Assembly (NCBI RefSeq): GCF_001640805.2
Contig: NC_066856.1
Span: 3,758,826-3,822,825, forward strand
Length of the DNA stretch: 64,000 bases
Direction of reading: 5' to 3'
Source: Lates calcarifer
Taxonomy: Eukaryota; Chordata; Actinopteri; Centropomidae
Part shown: in pieces, positions 40,326 to 55,300 of the stretch
Numbering within the stretch: the stretch's first letter is position 1
Layout of the letters: every line of letters begins with the position of its first letter
Program-made: the position numbers and the translations under genes
The notes under the pieces: model-generated
What the model saw: only the letters and a program-made list of their open reading frames with translations
Database searches by the model: none
What the model was told of the DNA's origin: nothing

Positions 40326-43300
40326 TGCAACAATGCTCATATGCAAATCTATACCCTGCAAGATCAGAGTTAGTGTATTAAAAATGGCCAAATAGAATTA
40401 TTATGCTGTTGATTATTACTTTTTTAAAAGGTTTTTAGACATTTACAGTTGAAGAATAAATTGTCACTGCTCTGTCGTGCAATTTTTGTCACTCATCAGC
40501 AACATACTGTACATGCTGATACCAGTGGAAAACCTAAATCAAATCAATATTTGGTGTGAGCACCCTTTGCACCAATTATCCTTAATGAACCTGCACATAG
40601 ATTTTAAAGGTTCTTTGCAACTAGGCTGTTCTGAGCATGTTGAAGAACTTAACACTCTTCTTCTGTGGATTTGGAATGTCTCTGTTGTTCTGTCTCTTCA
40701 TGTAATCCCACACTGACTCCCTGAGATCAGGGCTCTGTGGGGTCCAGGCCATCTGCTGCAAGATTCCTTGCTGAATACAGTTTTTTATGACTCTGACTGG
40801 TGATGCTGTCATGCTCCAGAATGAATTTGGGACCGGTCAAAAGCCTACCTGATATTACTGCATGATAGATAAGAATCTAAACATCTCCATGGGCCTAAAA
40901 CTTTTAATATTGGCCAAAAGTTTAGGATGTAATTCTAGTTTTGTTGTGATGGGTGTATGATTATCTTATTGTAAATGTGAGCACATTGTAAGAAATGCTA
41001 CGGAAATCAAAAATTAAGATGCATCACAACATGAGATACCCAGAGATTCACAGAAGAACTGACCATATGTATGAACAACAGACTCTCAGTAAATCTAGGA
41101 TGGCCCCAATGCTGGCCAGGACAAATATAAGACTGAAACAGGTTTACACAAGTCTGCTGATACGTCAGTGCACCTCTGCTTCAAATCAATAATAAATCCC
41201 TGATTACAGCTTCAGGGCTGCTTACAAGAGATGGCAAATACTCAAGCAATACAGTATGACAATTATGGATGACTCACCCTATAAACTTCTAAGCCCCAAA
41301 GATATGATTTCTATGGTTTAATGGTGCGACGCCTACAAAGGAACATACTGGTAGTCATCATATCGCCTGGACAGAGATGAACTGGTTAATATATAGTACC
41401 AGAACATCAAACCTGGTAAAGCGGAATCTACTTTGAGACTGAATTGACTGAATTGACTTTTTATTATGTTCTTGCCTGCGCATTAGTGTCTACTTCATTT
41501 CTGCACAGAGGGCCCATGGCAGAGACAAAGACGAGTGTGTCTGTATGTGCTCAAACAGATGATGACTCATTACTGGTAAGAACAGAGTGGGAGCGCCTTG
41601 GAGCCCCTGAGGACACTGGTTGTGGCACATCAGGGTATTAACCCTAGTGAATCAGGTTAATTGAAAATCAAACATGCAGCGAGGAGTGCTTTTATCTCAC
41701 AATGCCATTTCAGCTTGAGGTAAAGCATCAAAATAAGGAAAAGGATAGCACGCCGTTGGTGTGAGTTAGTGTGTACCTTACACTTTGTATCACTGTATGT
41801 GTTATATTTGCACCATGCATATGCATTAGGGTGTGTTTGCACTCATGAAGCTGATTTCTAATGCTCCGAATTTAATGATCCTCCTCTCCAGAATGTGACC
41901 CAGATAAGCGCCACCCTGCTGCCCTGGAGGTTCAAGTGGCATAATTCCACACATCTCTCCCTCTCTCCTCCACTCTAACACTGCAACATCGCCCTTTAAC
42001 CCTATGTGGAGTGCTATAGGTGCCTCTGCAAGAGGTGCAAGTGTGTGTGTGTCTGTGTGCAGGCGTACACCTTAGCATGTGAGCATGGGCTGAATTACTC
42101 AGGCCACTGGTGTGTATTACACTCTCCAGAACGCTGATTGAATCTGTGGTGTAGCTGAGAGCCAAGCGGTGGCATGCACCACTTCAACAGGCGACAGCCA
42201 CCCACAAGGGAAATGGAAACTTCCTCCCAGATGAAACCCTAAAACCAGCAGGCTGTGGTAAACACATACACACGCAACCACCCTACAAGCACAGACAGAC
42301 AGAGGAAGTGGTTGGGGTGCTTCAGCTTGAGGTGGAAGACAGGTTTCTTGGAATGGTTGTAAAATTTTTGATAAACAATCTGAGCAGAATACTTCACATA
42401 GATTCAAATACATTTATCAAGACAATGAAAATGCCTGGTTGCTGTGTGTTTTTTGTAGCTGTTAAGTAAAGCACCTTAAAAGACAACATAGGTTAAGTAG
42501 GTTACCCAGGTTTAATGGATCACAATACTCCAACAGCAGCAGTAATAAATGTGTGTTTTTTTTTAATTAAGTAAGATAATGACACATAAGAATCAGAGAC
42601 AGAGGAAATCAGAGGCAGGGAGGTGATGGAGCTAGGATGGAGGGAGTGTGTTGTTTTGGGGGCCAGCAGACAGTAACAGCACATCTGGTCTGGGAGAGAC
42701 TGACAGCAGGGACCCCCCACAGAGGGGAATGCTGCTCACAGCTCATCTACAATGAGGAAATGGAATTACCTGAACAGAGAGAGAAAACCCAGAGCACAGT
42801 GGGTGGTTTGGACAACTCATTCTATTCCACTAGCACATGAGGAGACTTGCAACAAAACTGTATATTTACAAAACTAATTTCTATTCTGGTAGTCCTGACA
42901 GAAAATAATTCACCTGAGCATATTTTAAATTGATTGTTGATTGAAGCCCTGCAGAACAAATGATGTAGATGGGATACAATGTTGGTACAAGATGTGCAAT
43001 AATCAGATGCTGTCTATAAGTACACTGAAGGTTATTACTTTCAACATTCTAATGTATAAATGTGACTGATTATCTAAGCCCCAGCAACAATAAATTAATT
43101 AACAAAACAGCATTTTTAAACACATATTTTTTTGCCAGCAGAAGTTGACTGGTAAGATACCTCAGCACAGAAACATTGTTGGTATAGTGTGAACACCATT
43201 ATCCTTGTGCTCTAACCAAAATGATCACCCTTTGTGTAGAGGGGAAGTGTCATATTTGATGGAAGACATGCCCACAATCAGCAAAAGAAAACCAGTCATG

Positions 43301-46300
43301 GCAAGAGGCAATATCACCTAAAACAGCTCCAAAAAGCTCCAATGGACATCAAAACAAAGCCAATCCTGGATGGTTTCATGATAGCTGGCTGGATAAATCA
43401 AGCAATATGAAGCAGTCTCCTTGGGCTTTAGCAAATGATGTCAAATTGCTCATTTTATCTGGTCATCAATTTGAACCCTAAAGATTGTTAGCTTACTGTC
43501 ATAGATGACAAAGTAGCAAACTGTAGCAATCCTATGAAAACTATTTCCACAATGTCAGTGTTTCATGAGCTAAGAGAAATAGCCCTGTGTTTGTGGATTT
43601 TTTTTTTTTTTAACACTAGTGGCACCTTTGTAGTAATGTTTTTACAAGTAGGTCCCTGTTTTGTTTGTATTTTGCAAGTAGACGATGACATGCATGATCT
43701 CCTACAGGTTTCACGCTGCTTCACTGATCATTATTATACTTCATTCACTTTCTGTCCAGCAACTAATTGATACATCAACTACCCATTAACTGATAATATA
43801 AATAAACTGAAACCTTAAACACATCTGCTGTCGTCAGTCACATCATATTTGCTGTCTTCAATGTCACCACAAAAAATCCCTTTTTTGTTTTGACACTGTC
43901 TCTGCATTGCACTAGAGATCATTTGTTTAGTTTTTCTTGTCTGTGTCTCTGATTAAACAGTTGGTCAGTTCTTTGATTGGTTATCAATTAAGAACCTATC
44001 AGTCATGTATCAAGCAAGAAAACCAAACAAATAAATGGTTACAGCTGAATATACTCTCTTTTATTCTCTCTTTCATCATCATAAAATGAATGCTGAGTTA
44101 TTCAACTGGTAGTCAGATGAAATGAGTAGTAGGCATTGCTTTGGCCTCTGGTTACTTGTGATGACATTTGTCACTGTTGATTAATGAACAGTGATTACTG
44201 CAGCCTGTGGTGACAGGGCCAAGAAACATGGGAAAGTGGGCTACTGGGCTACACACAATTAAAAGGGCATATTTAAATCTCCAGCCATCAACCCATTGGC
44301 CCACATACCATGACTCAGGGTGTTTGACTGGGGGTGTGCAAGTTGGGGGTGGAGATGCAGTGACAGAAAGCTGCATTGTGTCCCGTTTGCACGGGTCATA
44401 GGTCACTCAGCCTACTACCCAGAGACTGCCAAGCCAGCCAGCCCTCCCCTTTCCATGCCCCCATTCCTCTCACTCCATCCAGAGAAAAGTTCCAGCAGCA
44501 GACGAGGCACTGTAAAGCCATTGTTGTGTACAGTCCCTGTCAGAGAGAGGGCTGCCTTGTCATCTATACTGCCCAGTCACATGCTTAGGGTCTTTAGAAA
44601 AATGAACTGCATCATCAGCTGGCCACTGGCCTGTATGTTACACTGAAAACATGACCACATACTGAACTCTGGACTGCCAGCCATCTCCAATATGTCAAAA
44701 TATTCTTGGAGAGCTGACAACTACCTGCTGCCATGTAATATCAATTTCTAGACACACTTATTAATTTCAGATTTGACAGAACACCTACATTCAGGTTAAG
44801 AAATGAAAAAGTATTGGCTTGAAAAATGAAAAGCAAAATTTAATATGCATTAAATTTTCCAGGTAGGTACCATCACAGAACCAACTCTGTCACACAAAGT
44901 CACACTTTCCCAGGATGCAATATCTCCAAGTGGACAGCCTTGTCCTCTTTCGTCCTCTGGGTGACCCATAAAAGAGTCTTGGTTGGGTAATTGATCGTCA
45001 CAGAGCTGCTTCTGTAGAAAGCAATTCAATTTCCACTGGGCATGTCTTGCCACATTAGCGAGAATGGTGCTATTGTTTTGTTGAGCCAGCAATGGCACGT
45101 AAAGGCAACTCTGTCCGCCAAATCGCCCATGGTCCATTGACAGAATGTATACCAGGCAGGACAGCGACTGGGGCACTCGGTAACCTTGAGCCATGAGGTG
45201 GTCCTGTCTTGCTGAGTGGTGCTGACAGAGATGTGGAGCAACGGTGCCAGTGGGTTGGATGGGCAAACAGGGTCAGTGGGTTTGCTTCGGGGGTGACAAA
45301 GGGACATTGGATCGGACCCAAATGGGCATGGAGATGGTTCAGGGGAGCTGCGATGAGACCTGGTCCCATTTCATGATCAGGACAGGGATCTGGAAGTGCA
45401 GTGAGGTTGCTGAGCACAGGTTTTGTAAATGTTAAGTCTGGTGGTGGCCAAAACAAGAATCTGTCAAGGAGAGTGCCCTGCTCATGTTCTTCATAAACAA
45501 TGTTTACAAATGACTGACAACTGGACTGCTTCCAGTTCTTGCACTGACATAAAAAGATGCTTTAACTTCGATATCTAAATCTTTGACAAAAAAAAAAGAA
45601 GTTTACTATGACTCCAAGAGTTTTAGAGCTTAAATCCTGTCATAGTCTTGCAGCTAAAATGAAATCACTTTCAAACTGCAGGTAAATTTAGGATGAACTT
45701 AGAAACTACAGCCCTGTTTTTGTTCCCAACTGCAACAAAGAACATCTGAATTACAGCGTTGATGTTTTTTATTCTCTAACTGGTTTCTTCTATGTGACAC
45801 CTTGGCTCAAGGGCATCTCACATGCCAAACTGACAGGAAAAAAAGATTTCACAGAAATGGAATTGAGAAAATAAAAACTGATAACCATAAAATAATATTA
45901 TATTATTTGGCAGTGGGAGAAATACTGCCCAATCACAAATTAAATTAACTGTGAAAAACAACTTTTACCTGATTTACCATATCCCTTATTCAAAGAGCTG
46001 GAGTGTATATGCAAATCTATTCTAACGGAGATCTGAGATCTTCTGAGTATTAGTACTTTGATGTGAAGTACTAATGGTTACCCTTTGATTCCCTTCTAAT
46101 TAGTTCATAATTTAAGGATCTTTCTGTAAAGTGGCTTTCCTCTCATCATCACAATCTCAAATACAGCATGCTAAACATATCCAAAGCACCACAACCCAAT
46201 AAGCACTGGAGTGTCTGATTTGAATATGTCACCATGGTTGCAAGCATCCATTTACTTCAGTGCAATAGTGGCTCAAGAGCCTGGGGACTGGCTGGCAGAT

Positions 46301-49300
46301 CAATAACAAGCCTGTCTGCTAGCCACAGGGAGGAGGTCCTGGCCCAGGCCACAGTTCAACCATATAACCCCCACCCACCCACCCACCCAAGAAAGAGAGA
46401 TTAATCGCCTTTCAATTACCACCAGGGACTCTGAGCAAGAGACAAGTATGGAGAAGGAATTTGCAAATTAAGCAACAACGAAGACATGGAACTAAACAAC
46501 AGACACCCCCTTGATCTCTCTGAACAGTCTTAGGAAATCAAGAGTATGGCACACTTGGTGCTGGACAGGACTGGGTTTTGTTTTTCCCCCACACCACAAT
46601 TCAGGATCAAGACCAATAGCTCAGAGCAAATAAGCACATTGTTCAACAAGATGAGAAATGTTGGAACATGTTGGTGTTGGATGAACAGGAGTTTGGGGGG
46701 GAATGGAAGGGGTTTAAACCCAGGAATGTACTGTACACAACCCCTTAATCCAGATATGTAAGAAGATTGCATTCTAGTATGTGTATGTGTGTATGTGTGT
46801 AGAGGCGGGGCGGTCTGTCCAGGCTCGGGCTGACCTGTAAGCCCCTCTGTCCCACAGTTGCTGGTGCATGAAGCTTATCCAGTGAAGCCTCTAACACTTT
46901 TTAGATGATTATGGCACTCTGGTCTGGTCTGTCTCTGTGGTTTAATCCATACAAGACAATGTTCTGGTAACAGTCATTTAACCAGGGAAGAAAAAAAAAC
47001 AACTAGATATAAACTTGAGTGCACCATACGGGCTTATTTGCTGATGCACCCAAATAACACTCTCATACAGAAGTACAATAGGAGGAAGTAAAATCCACTG
47101 CACTCAGACATCTGACCTTTGTCAAAAGTAAGGTTACAAACAACAGTTACTGCAAATAATTATGCATAAATGGCAGATTATTTTTTTGTTTAGTCTATAA
47201 AAGTTAAGAATAACACTATTTCTGTGTATGTAATACATTTCAAAAGTAATGTTTCCTACCTGAGTCTACATACTGAATGGATCTACGTGGTCACCATGGG
47301 AATGAGGTCAGTGGTCAGTCAGGATAGACAAACTGCACCAAGTGAGGGACAGGATGCACTTATAACAAGGAAATGAAGTGAAAAGCTGTAAACAAGCATT
47401 AATGAGGTATGCTTGTCTGAGCAGATGGCTTACAGGACTGAGGTCAAATGAGATATCCGATGTGCTTTTATTGTGAAAACATGCAGAATAGATTTAGTTC
47501 ATGTAACCTCTTTTAGTAGTAAACAGTCTCTCTCCCACTTGAGAAATTGCAGGAGACATGACACAATCTTAGTCAATTGTATTATAATCATGTTATTAAT
47601 TAGTTGTGTTATGTTAATATATGTAATATATTTAAATTCCAAGTACCTTTTTTCATAAGCATGAAGCAATTATGTCTGTATTTCTATAAACAGGCTATTC
47701 AAAATCTTGGCATATCTAAGATATACACCTCTGTGAATTGAGTGGTGATGATACACTTTAATTCATGTCAAAACATGTGTGTTACCATTGAACTCCATCT
47801 GAATTGCATAGTTTATAATTTAGCCCAATTTCTGATTTCACAGTTTGAAGTCCTGATGTGTTAATGACTTCAAAAAATGGAAAAGGGAACTAATGAGTTA
47901 CATCAACAGAAAGTGGTGCAGATGGCTGGAAGACAGCACTGGAACCCAGGCTCCGAAACATGTTTGTTTTGCTTCTATACGGTCTACATAACGCTGACCT
48001 GACCTACGTCCATTTCAAATATGAGGAACATATGCTTCAAAAGCCAATGTTAGAGAAATACAAAACCAAGCAGGATCCTGAAGAACGGTTCCTTATTTAC
48101 AGCACATTTTTAATACTCTGTTCCCTAAACTTCCTCCTTGCTCCTCTGCTAGCTGGTTTATACATTTATTACTGAAACTTTGTAATCCCTCCATGAAAGA
48201 ATAATCAACAAACTGTCACTCAGCTATACAAAGAGGTGATCAAACCAGCCAATGGTGTTGCAGAGCCACCAGAGCATGAATACAGACATCCGTTACCGCT
48301 GGCATATCCATTTCATTAATGGACACTGGTAGTGCGTCTCTGTCAATCACACACAAGGGCACTGAAAGGCCGCTGGCCTTCAAAGTCTCTTCTGTGTACT
48401 CGAGAGAACACTGATGAGCCTCCTGGTGTTTCTGTTTTATTGGTGAGCTATTTCTGGCCTGCTTTGAGGAAATGTACAGAGACATTTACTGTATCCCCAA
48501 AAGGCTAAGTTTGGTTGGCAGACTCCCTACTGAGCTGAAAGCCGCTCTGAGTGCAATTATAGGACGTTTGTTGATGCTGTGTTAAAACTGGATTGCTGTT
48601 TGAAATGACTGTTTGGGTACAGAGCTGTAAAGCTGGCAGAAGGATCCAGACTGATCCACAGTGGTATAGTGTGTACTCTCTGTGTATCCCCTTTGTTTTC
48701 CTCTGTAGTATCTCTGTTCAGTGACAGCTGCTAGTGGAAAGTTCTGAGGACAAAAACGCAGTTTCTGGAAAGTCAGTTCAGTGAAAAAAAAAAATCACAG
48801 GGCTGTAGGAGCAGCACATCTTCAACCACTAACATACAAATGATCTGCAAAACCAGACTGAGGATATAACACAATTGCTAAAACAAGGATCCATCACTGA
48901 TATGATATCAATAAACTGAGCAGCACAGAATTACCATCAGACCACACCTCAGAAATTCATCTACCATTCCACAACCCTGTACACTCTAAGCAGACAACAG
49001 CAGCTGCTAGGTGATGTGACAAACACATTCCAACCTCAGTTTCATAGTAAATGACCTCTGGTGAGACAGCCACTAGCAGAACTATTTCAGCTCTGATAGA
49101 TGCACAGCTTATCCTGTCTCTTTGGCAGCCACGCCAAGTAATTAATGATAGCAATGGCATATGACAGAAACAATACCTGCCCCTTGACGCTGAAAGACGC
49201 CTACGCTCTGATGCTTCCACCAGTCCTCCCACACGCTGGCAACCAGCAGCAGCTGTACCTCTCCTGAGGAAAGTAGTGCATGCAGAGAAATACTGGATGG

Positions 49301-52300
49301 CTCACAAATATTGTCTTTGATCTGCAGTAATGTGCTAAATTGCTACACTAAATTACTGAGACATGCAAGCTGTTGTACAAAAAGACAGAGCGCAACAAGT
49401 CAAAGAGCAGCAATAACACATGAATGAAGGCAAGAGCCTGACGAGAAAGTGTAAGACTGCACAGGGTCCTTTCTGACACATTACTTGTTTCATATCTTTT
49501 ACTTCCAGAATACAGAACTGAAAACAAGGACAGTTCTTGGATACGACAAGATGAGAAAAATCATGACTTGCTGCAACTTTAAAGTTGCAGTCAGTCCCTA
49601 TGCAGGCAAAACACCAGTGTGGGACAAAGGAGAGGGAAATAATCACCAAGCCAAGCACTATGGGGAACTGCGGCGATACCACTTTAGTGCTCTGCTGACT
49701 CTGATACCCCAAGGTGGATTCAGAGGTAATAGGAGAAATCGGAAACAGGGCACACTACAAGGGAAGCACTGCATAATGCAGCCAGGCCCAAAAATGCGGT
49801 TATACCCAGAAAGCAATATCTGAATGACTTCACCATAATCATGCTAATAGCCACATGTATCTAACACAGACAGCTTTGTAAGAGATACTAAGGTAAATGG
49901 TTCTCCAGACCGTGTTCACTGTCCTCAGAGGGTTGAGTGTAAGCATAGCTTGACCTGTCCTCTCATCCAAAGCAGGAGGCCGCTGGAGGGAAAATGACTA
50001 GCAGCTGTTTAAAAGGCTCTAGACACAGCCAGCATCAGTTATGTAACGGTGCACTGAGCCCAGTGCCCTGAGCATCATCACTTGTATGCAAACATGGACC
50101 TTTGTGGATAACACAGCGGGGGGCGGTCAAGTTACTTGCTAAATAAATCCCACACAAGAACACCCACACGTGCCTAGCGCCATATCAAATACATAATAGA
50201 GCACACAGCAGTTGGTGCTGCCAGTCAGACTGTTTCGAGGCAAAATGTCACAGGCAGAGGGGGCACTGGTAGTTACAAGAATCAACACTAGAACCAAAAA
50301 TGTCCTCAACAGCCGGGGCAGGGAAAGAGCCAGAGCTGGAGATGGAAGCAAAGAGAGGAAGCACAAAGAAAACGAATCACTATGCTATCGAAAGCAGGCC
50401 AGCTAGGGATTCTTACCTTCTCTGGGTACATGCTGTCCCAGTCCACTGAGCTACAGTAGTCAGCCAGGCCCAGAGAGAGGGATAGTTAACGACAAGGGAG
50501 GGACTGAATAAACCACAGTGAGCAGTGGAGTGAGGAGAAGAAGAGGGAGAGAGCGACAGTGAGCAAATTAAATAGGTGATGTACCCCCGTCCATCCGCTC
50601 TGTTAATATACGCCACACTGCTTCACAGGCTGACAGGCAGAGCTGCTTCACGGACGCTGGAGCGGAGGGAACTACAACCAACGGGGTAGACAGAGAGAGG
50701 AGAAGTCTTGAATCACAAATTCTCTCCTTCGTCAACTGTGTTCTTTAGTTACATAAGTTGCACTGCACTGCACTGGTTCACTGTAGGCCAGTTGGTAAAC
50801 TATAAAAATGATAATAGCTTGCATTGATTGCCTTACCTGGCAGCAAAGAAGCCACAGAAGTCACGTGACGTGATTTTCCAACTTATGTGTACGCCTGAGC
50901 TCTTGACCACTGGTCTATTCTAGGGGGAAAAGTGAAACAGCAAAAGTCTATGCAAAATGGGTGGTGCTAGAAGACACGGCATGACGTGGTCATACCTATC
51001 TTAATAACATCAGAACTTAGAACAACCTTGAGCAGCTGCACTGATTACATCTATGCCTGTTGCCATTTTCTTTTAGCGTTTTTCTGTCCCTGTCTTTTCA
51101 TGGATTTGACTATTTTCTTTGAACAACTAATGCTCCTGTTCCCACATGCAAAGCTCTGATTTGTTGGGAAACACCCATAAATGAGCACAACAGACCTATA
51201 TGAATCACTGGGCAAATAGGAGATGTGGGCAGTGATTCAGAGGTCTGGAGGCAGATAGTGTAGCATTGGTTGTGACTAGTTTTGTTCATGGCAAAACAGG
51301 ATCCGAAGAGGAAATAACTATGGAGCAGAGTTATATCAAACTGGATAGTGCAGGAGTTTATATTATAGCTTCCTCTATTTTGGACTCTCTGTTTCTCTCC
51401 ATCCCCTCAAAGGTCAGCGTTGTCATGATGGTTTGCAAGTGGTCAATGATTTAACAAGTCAAGCTGACTCTACACCACTACAAGTGCCACATGAATTTAT
51501 TTAATCTCCGCAAGCTAATTCATCACAGTGACTGCACTGAAATGTGCTGATTTTCAAAATTACCTGTTATACATGCTGGTGTGAATAAGCCTTAACCACT
51601 GGAGTCTGGCAGCTATTATCCTTTTATCTAAAGTTAAGACATTAATGTCATCCACAGCTAATATACATTTCATTATTTTCATTTCACATTGCCAGAGTAA
51701 TTGTTGCAGTTTGGAGTGAGTTAAGAGGGGATTTAATCAGCAATGACAATGTGCAATGTGACCTGCCTGGTGACCTGCCTGATGCAGCATTAAGTAGCTC
51801 CTACCCCCTGCTTCAACGATTTCATTGGCGATGGCAGCATCAAATGACGAGCTGTTTCAAAAGGCCTTTCCACTGTGTGCCAAGAATAAAATACTGAGGT
51901 AAACACTGAATATTTTATTACATTTTGTAGGCATCGCTGGCTGCTCCAAATCAAAATTACTGGTTTTAGAAATCGACACCTTAAACCTGAACATAAAATG
52001 AGAAAAATGGAATTTAAGTAAAGCTTTCTGTCTGTCTCATCAGTCTAAACTCCATGGAAAGAATTATAAAGGTGAAATCCTGCACCTTACACAACAGACA
52101 TGATTCTCCTTAACTCTGAGCCTGATTTGTCATCATCAGCTCTTGTGGTCGTCTTGAAGGCTCAGCCCTTGGGGGCTTGTGGGTTTAATCCTCTTGTTGT
52201 ATCACAGAGGCACGGATCAGGATGGATGTGGGAAAGGGGGGAAAAAAAAATGGTGGTCACAGGTTGAAGAGAGGACTAGGAGCTCTTGGTTTCCTCGCTC

Positions 52301-55300
52301 TTGTTCTGCCCTTCACTGAGACCACATCTGACAACATCAGTCAGTAGAAAGGTTGATGGGAGGTGTGCAGAGGCGAATACGAGGCTGACAGTGGAAGAGG
52401 AAGCAACAGAGACAGAGCAAGTGTGAAAACTAGAAGAGAAACTAAAAGGCCCAGACAGAGGAAGAAGAGAAGAAGAAAGAATGCAGGCGGGCAGATCAGC
52501 AGACACAGAGAGGCAGACTCTCACATGAACACAGCAGATGCACTATATGCTCAAGTTTAATATTAGATTACTGAAAAGTCCAGTGCTTCACTTTTGAGAC
52601 CTTCATTGACTTAGCCTGCCTGTTGCCTGACTGTATGCGTGTGTGTGTAGGCACTGAGGCAGGAATGTTAAGTATGCACTGGAAAACAAGCAGGGGCCTC
52701 CTTTTCAGCTGGTCCGGGAGCAAGACTCCCAACAGAGCTTCAGACTGCGGGGCGCAACATACAGGAGATGGTTACACTTTACAGCACTGCTTCCACTCAT
52801 ATTTGGTGGTATTTACGAGGTCATTATGTAATAAGACCATGCACTTTGTTGTACTTACCTCAAAAGATTTCAGTTTATGTTGAAGCTGGTTTAAAGGGTG
52901 CTCTGCAGCAAATTTCAGACTGCAGGCAAAGAATCCATTTAGCATAACGTGTAATTAGCAGGTTACTGTAGCGTGGGGATGTTTCAGGAACAGGTCGTTT
53001 CTGTACAGTAAACTGAAGAGCTTCCCAGGACCCTTAAGTGGGACAGAGAGGCTTTCTCATCAGCTGCCACATTGTCCTTTACATGAACAATACACATATT
53101 CTGCTTCACACGGGACAAAAATCACGTCATTGGACAATAATGATCCAACTCATTGCACCACAAGAACAGTCACTAAAGCAGTAAATTGATCAAACCTTTC
53201 TAAGAGTGATGATCAAACATTTCTAGGATTGAATACATTTTTAAAGGTCATTTGGGAGTCCCAGCCACCCCCACATAGCAGTCTATTTCAATACACTGCA
53301 ATACACCGATGCACATTTTCAGCCTTTGCTCTGTTGCACAAGTTAGCAAACATACAAATGCCTGTGTCATTCACAGAGGGAAAGAAAACAGCACACAATG
53401 AACAATCCATCTACATCGCAACAGATGTTCAGACATTCATGACAGCCAGTTTTAATGCTCTCCTCCATCTTTAATGGTGACCTTGTAATGTCGTCTTTCA
53501 AGTCATTCATCTTGCCGTGGCAGCCATTCAGAGGTTTACGGCTCACAGGCTACAACTAATCTCCAGATTCACCCAAACATGAAAACATATCTGTCTGGCC
53601 TCCTGTCCCTGCCATCCCACGGGGGCTACAGCCACTCTGTCAGGGCCCAGGGCCCTCGCACTTTGTCCCTGTCCCCCCACACCCACAGCCCCCTCCTTCT
53701 CTCCCCCCTCCTCCTTCAGGCACTGCCAGCTAACAAGAAGACCACACAGCAGGCTGAAGGCAGACAAACTCTGCTCCTTCTCAGCTGCTTCCTTTTGTTT
53801 TTTAAACCCTCTGAGAATCTGTCCGGATATATTCACAAGCCAGTTATGTCATTGTGGCTATAGGCATCCTGAAAGTGGATCTTCCAGGAGTTTCTATGAA
53901 ACAAGACATGTGATGCTGGAAGACGGCTTATTTTAGGGGAGTGACTGATCCAGCTTGTAATCTCAGGGAATTACTGGTTTTATTATTGACATGGAGCAGC
54001 TGCATGTTACAGAGTACGGGGAGTTACTTAACAGCTAAATGTGCCAGGACTATGAGGGAAAGGGAGGGTCTAGCAGTGGTTGATACCTTGCTTTGGAGTG
54101 TGACTGTGTGAAATAGTATAAAGGCTGGGGCGTGGGAGGCCTCTCAGCATCATTCTAATCAGACAGTGAGTGAGAGCAGGGCATCCCGCTGGCTCCACGG
54201 TGCAAAGCCACAGACACAAACACTTCCAGGGCCTCCACGTCTTCCCCTCAGTGACACATCTCCAAGAAAGAAAACAACAATCTGGCCTCTCACACAATCC
54301 CACAGAGCAGCCTTCATCCGCTCATTAAGTCACAGTGCTTTGGAAAGAAAAGGAGCCGTTTCCCATCAAAAGGACGAGCCTCGACTTCCCCCATTTCAAG
54401 ATATGAGTGAAAGTATTCCAGAATAACCCAACTCAAAATAACTTCCTTTGTGGTGATAGAGACTGTGTGGTCATGTTTTTCTGTTGAATCTTAAAATAGA
54501 CAACACAGCAGCAGCATCTTAAAAACAGAACAGCCGATAGAGAAACCCAATATGTGTATGTGAAAAACAGGCTTTAAATCATATGGTTTGCCACATTCTT
54601 TTAAGAAAATAAACACTCTATCCCATTGCCAGGTTCTTGAGAAGTGAGGAAAATAGGTTTATTTTGCCAATCCCTTGAGAGCATAGGAGCTGTGCTTTTA
54701 AGTAGCAGGGAGGGGGGCTTGTGACTAAATACGATTCAGGAGGGCGGCTGTGTGACCACAAATCCCAGCAACCCCCTTATGGTGCTGAGGCGGGGAGTGG
54801 ACCCTCAGCCTGTGCTGCTGTCAGAGACCCAGAGATAAGCAAATTACATATGGAAAGCATGGAGAGACACAGGGACGTTAATCGTCACCCAGAGATCAAA
54901 TCTAATCAATTAGAGGTGGCCAGCTGGCACTCGAGCTGAGGCATGTCAACAACAAATCCTTCTAACAGATCCATTCATCTAAACATCCATCCATTCATTC
55001 AGCAGCTCCTTCTCTCCTTTACAAAGTTAATGTGTAAGGCAGAGGAGAACCTGAGGGGAGACTGAATGTGAACTGTTTTGGGGGATGAATAAAAAGGAAA
55101 AAGGCACCTAAGCACTACAGTAACATGACACAGTTTCTTTATTTCATTTAGTTTAGTTAGTGCCAGTGTAGTTCCTGCATTTAGATTAAGATTTTTCAAC
55201 TTTATTTTTTTTCCAACAGCAAAAAAAATTACTATAATTATTATTAATGGCCTCTGTCCAATTACTGCACAGTCCAGCAGCCGCTCCACATTAAACTCTG

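Noticed and set aside
44850..45456. Three overlapping minus-strand frames of 93-138 codons
   Set aside because: Overlapping frames with no family resemblance. Chance open frames in a GC-balanced patch of intron 2.
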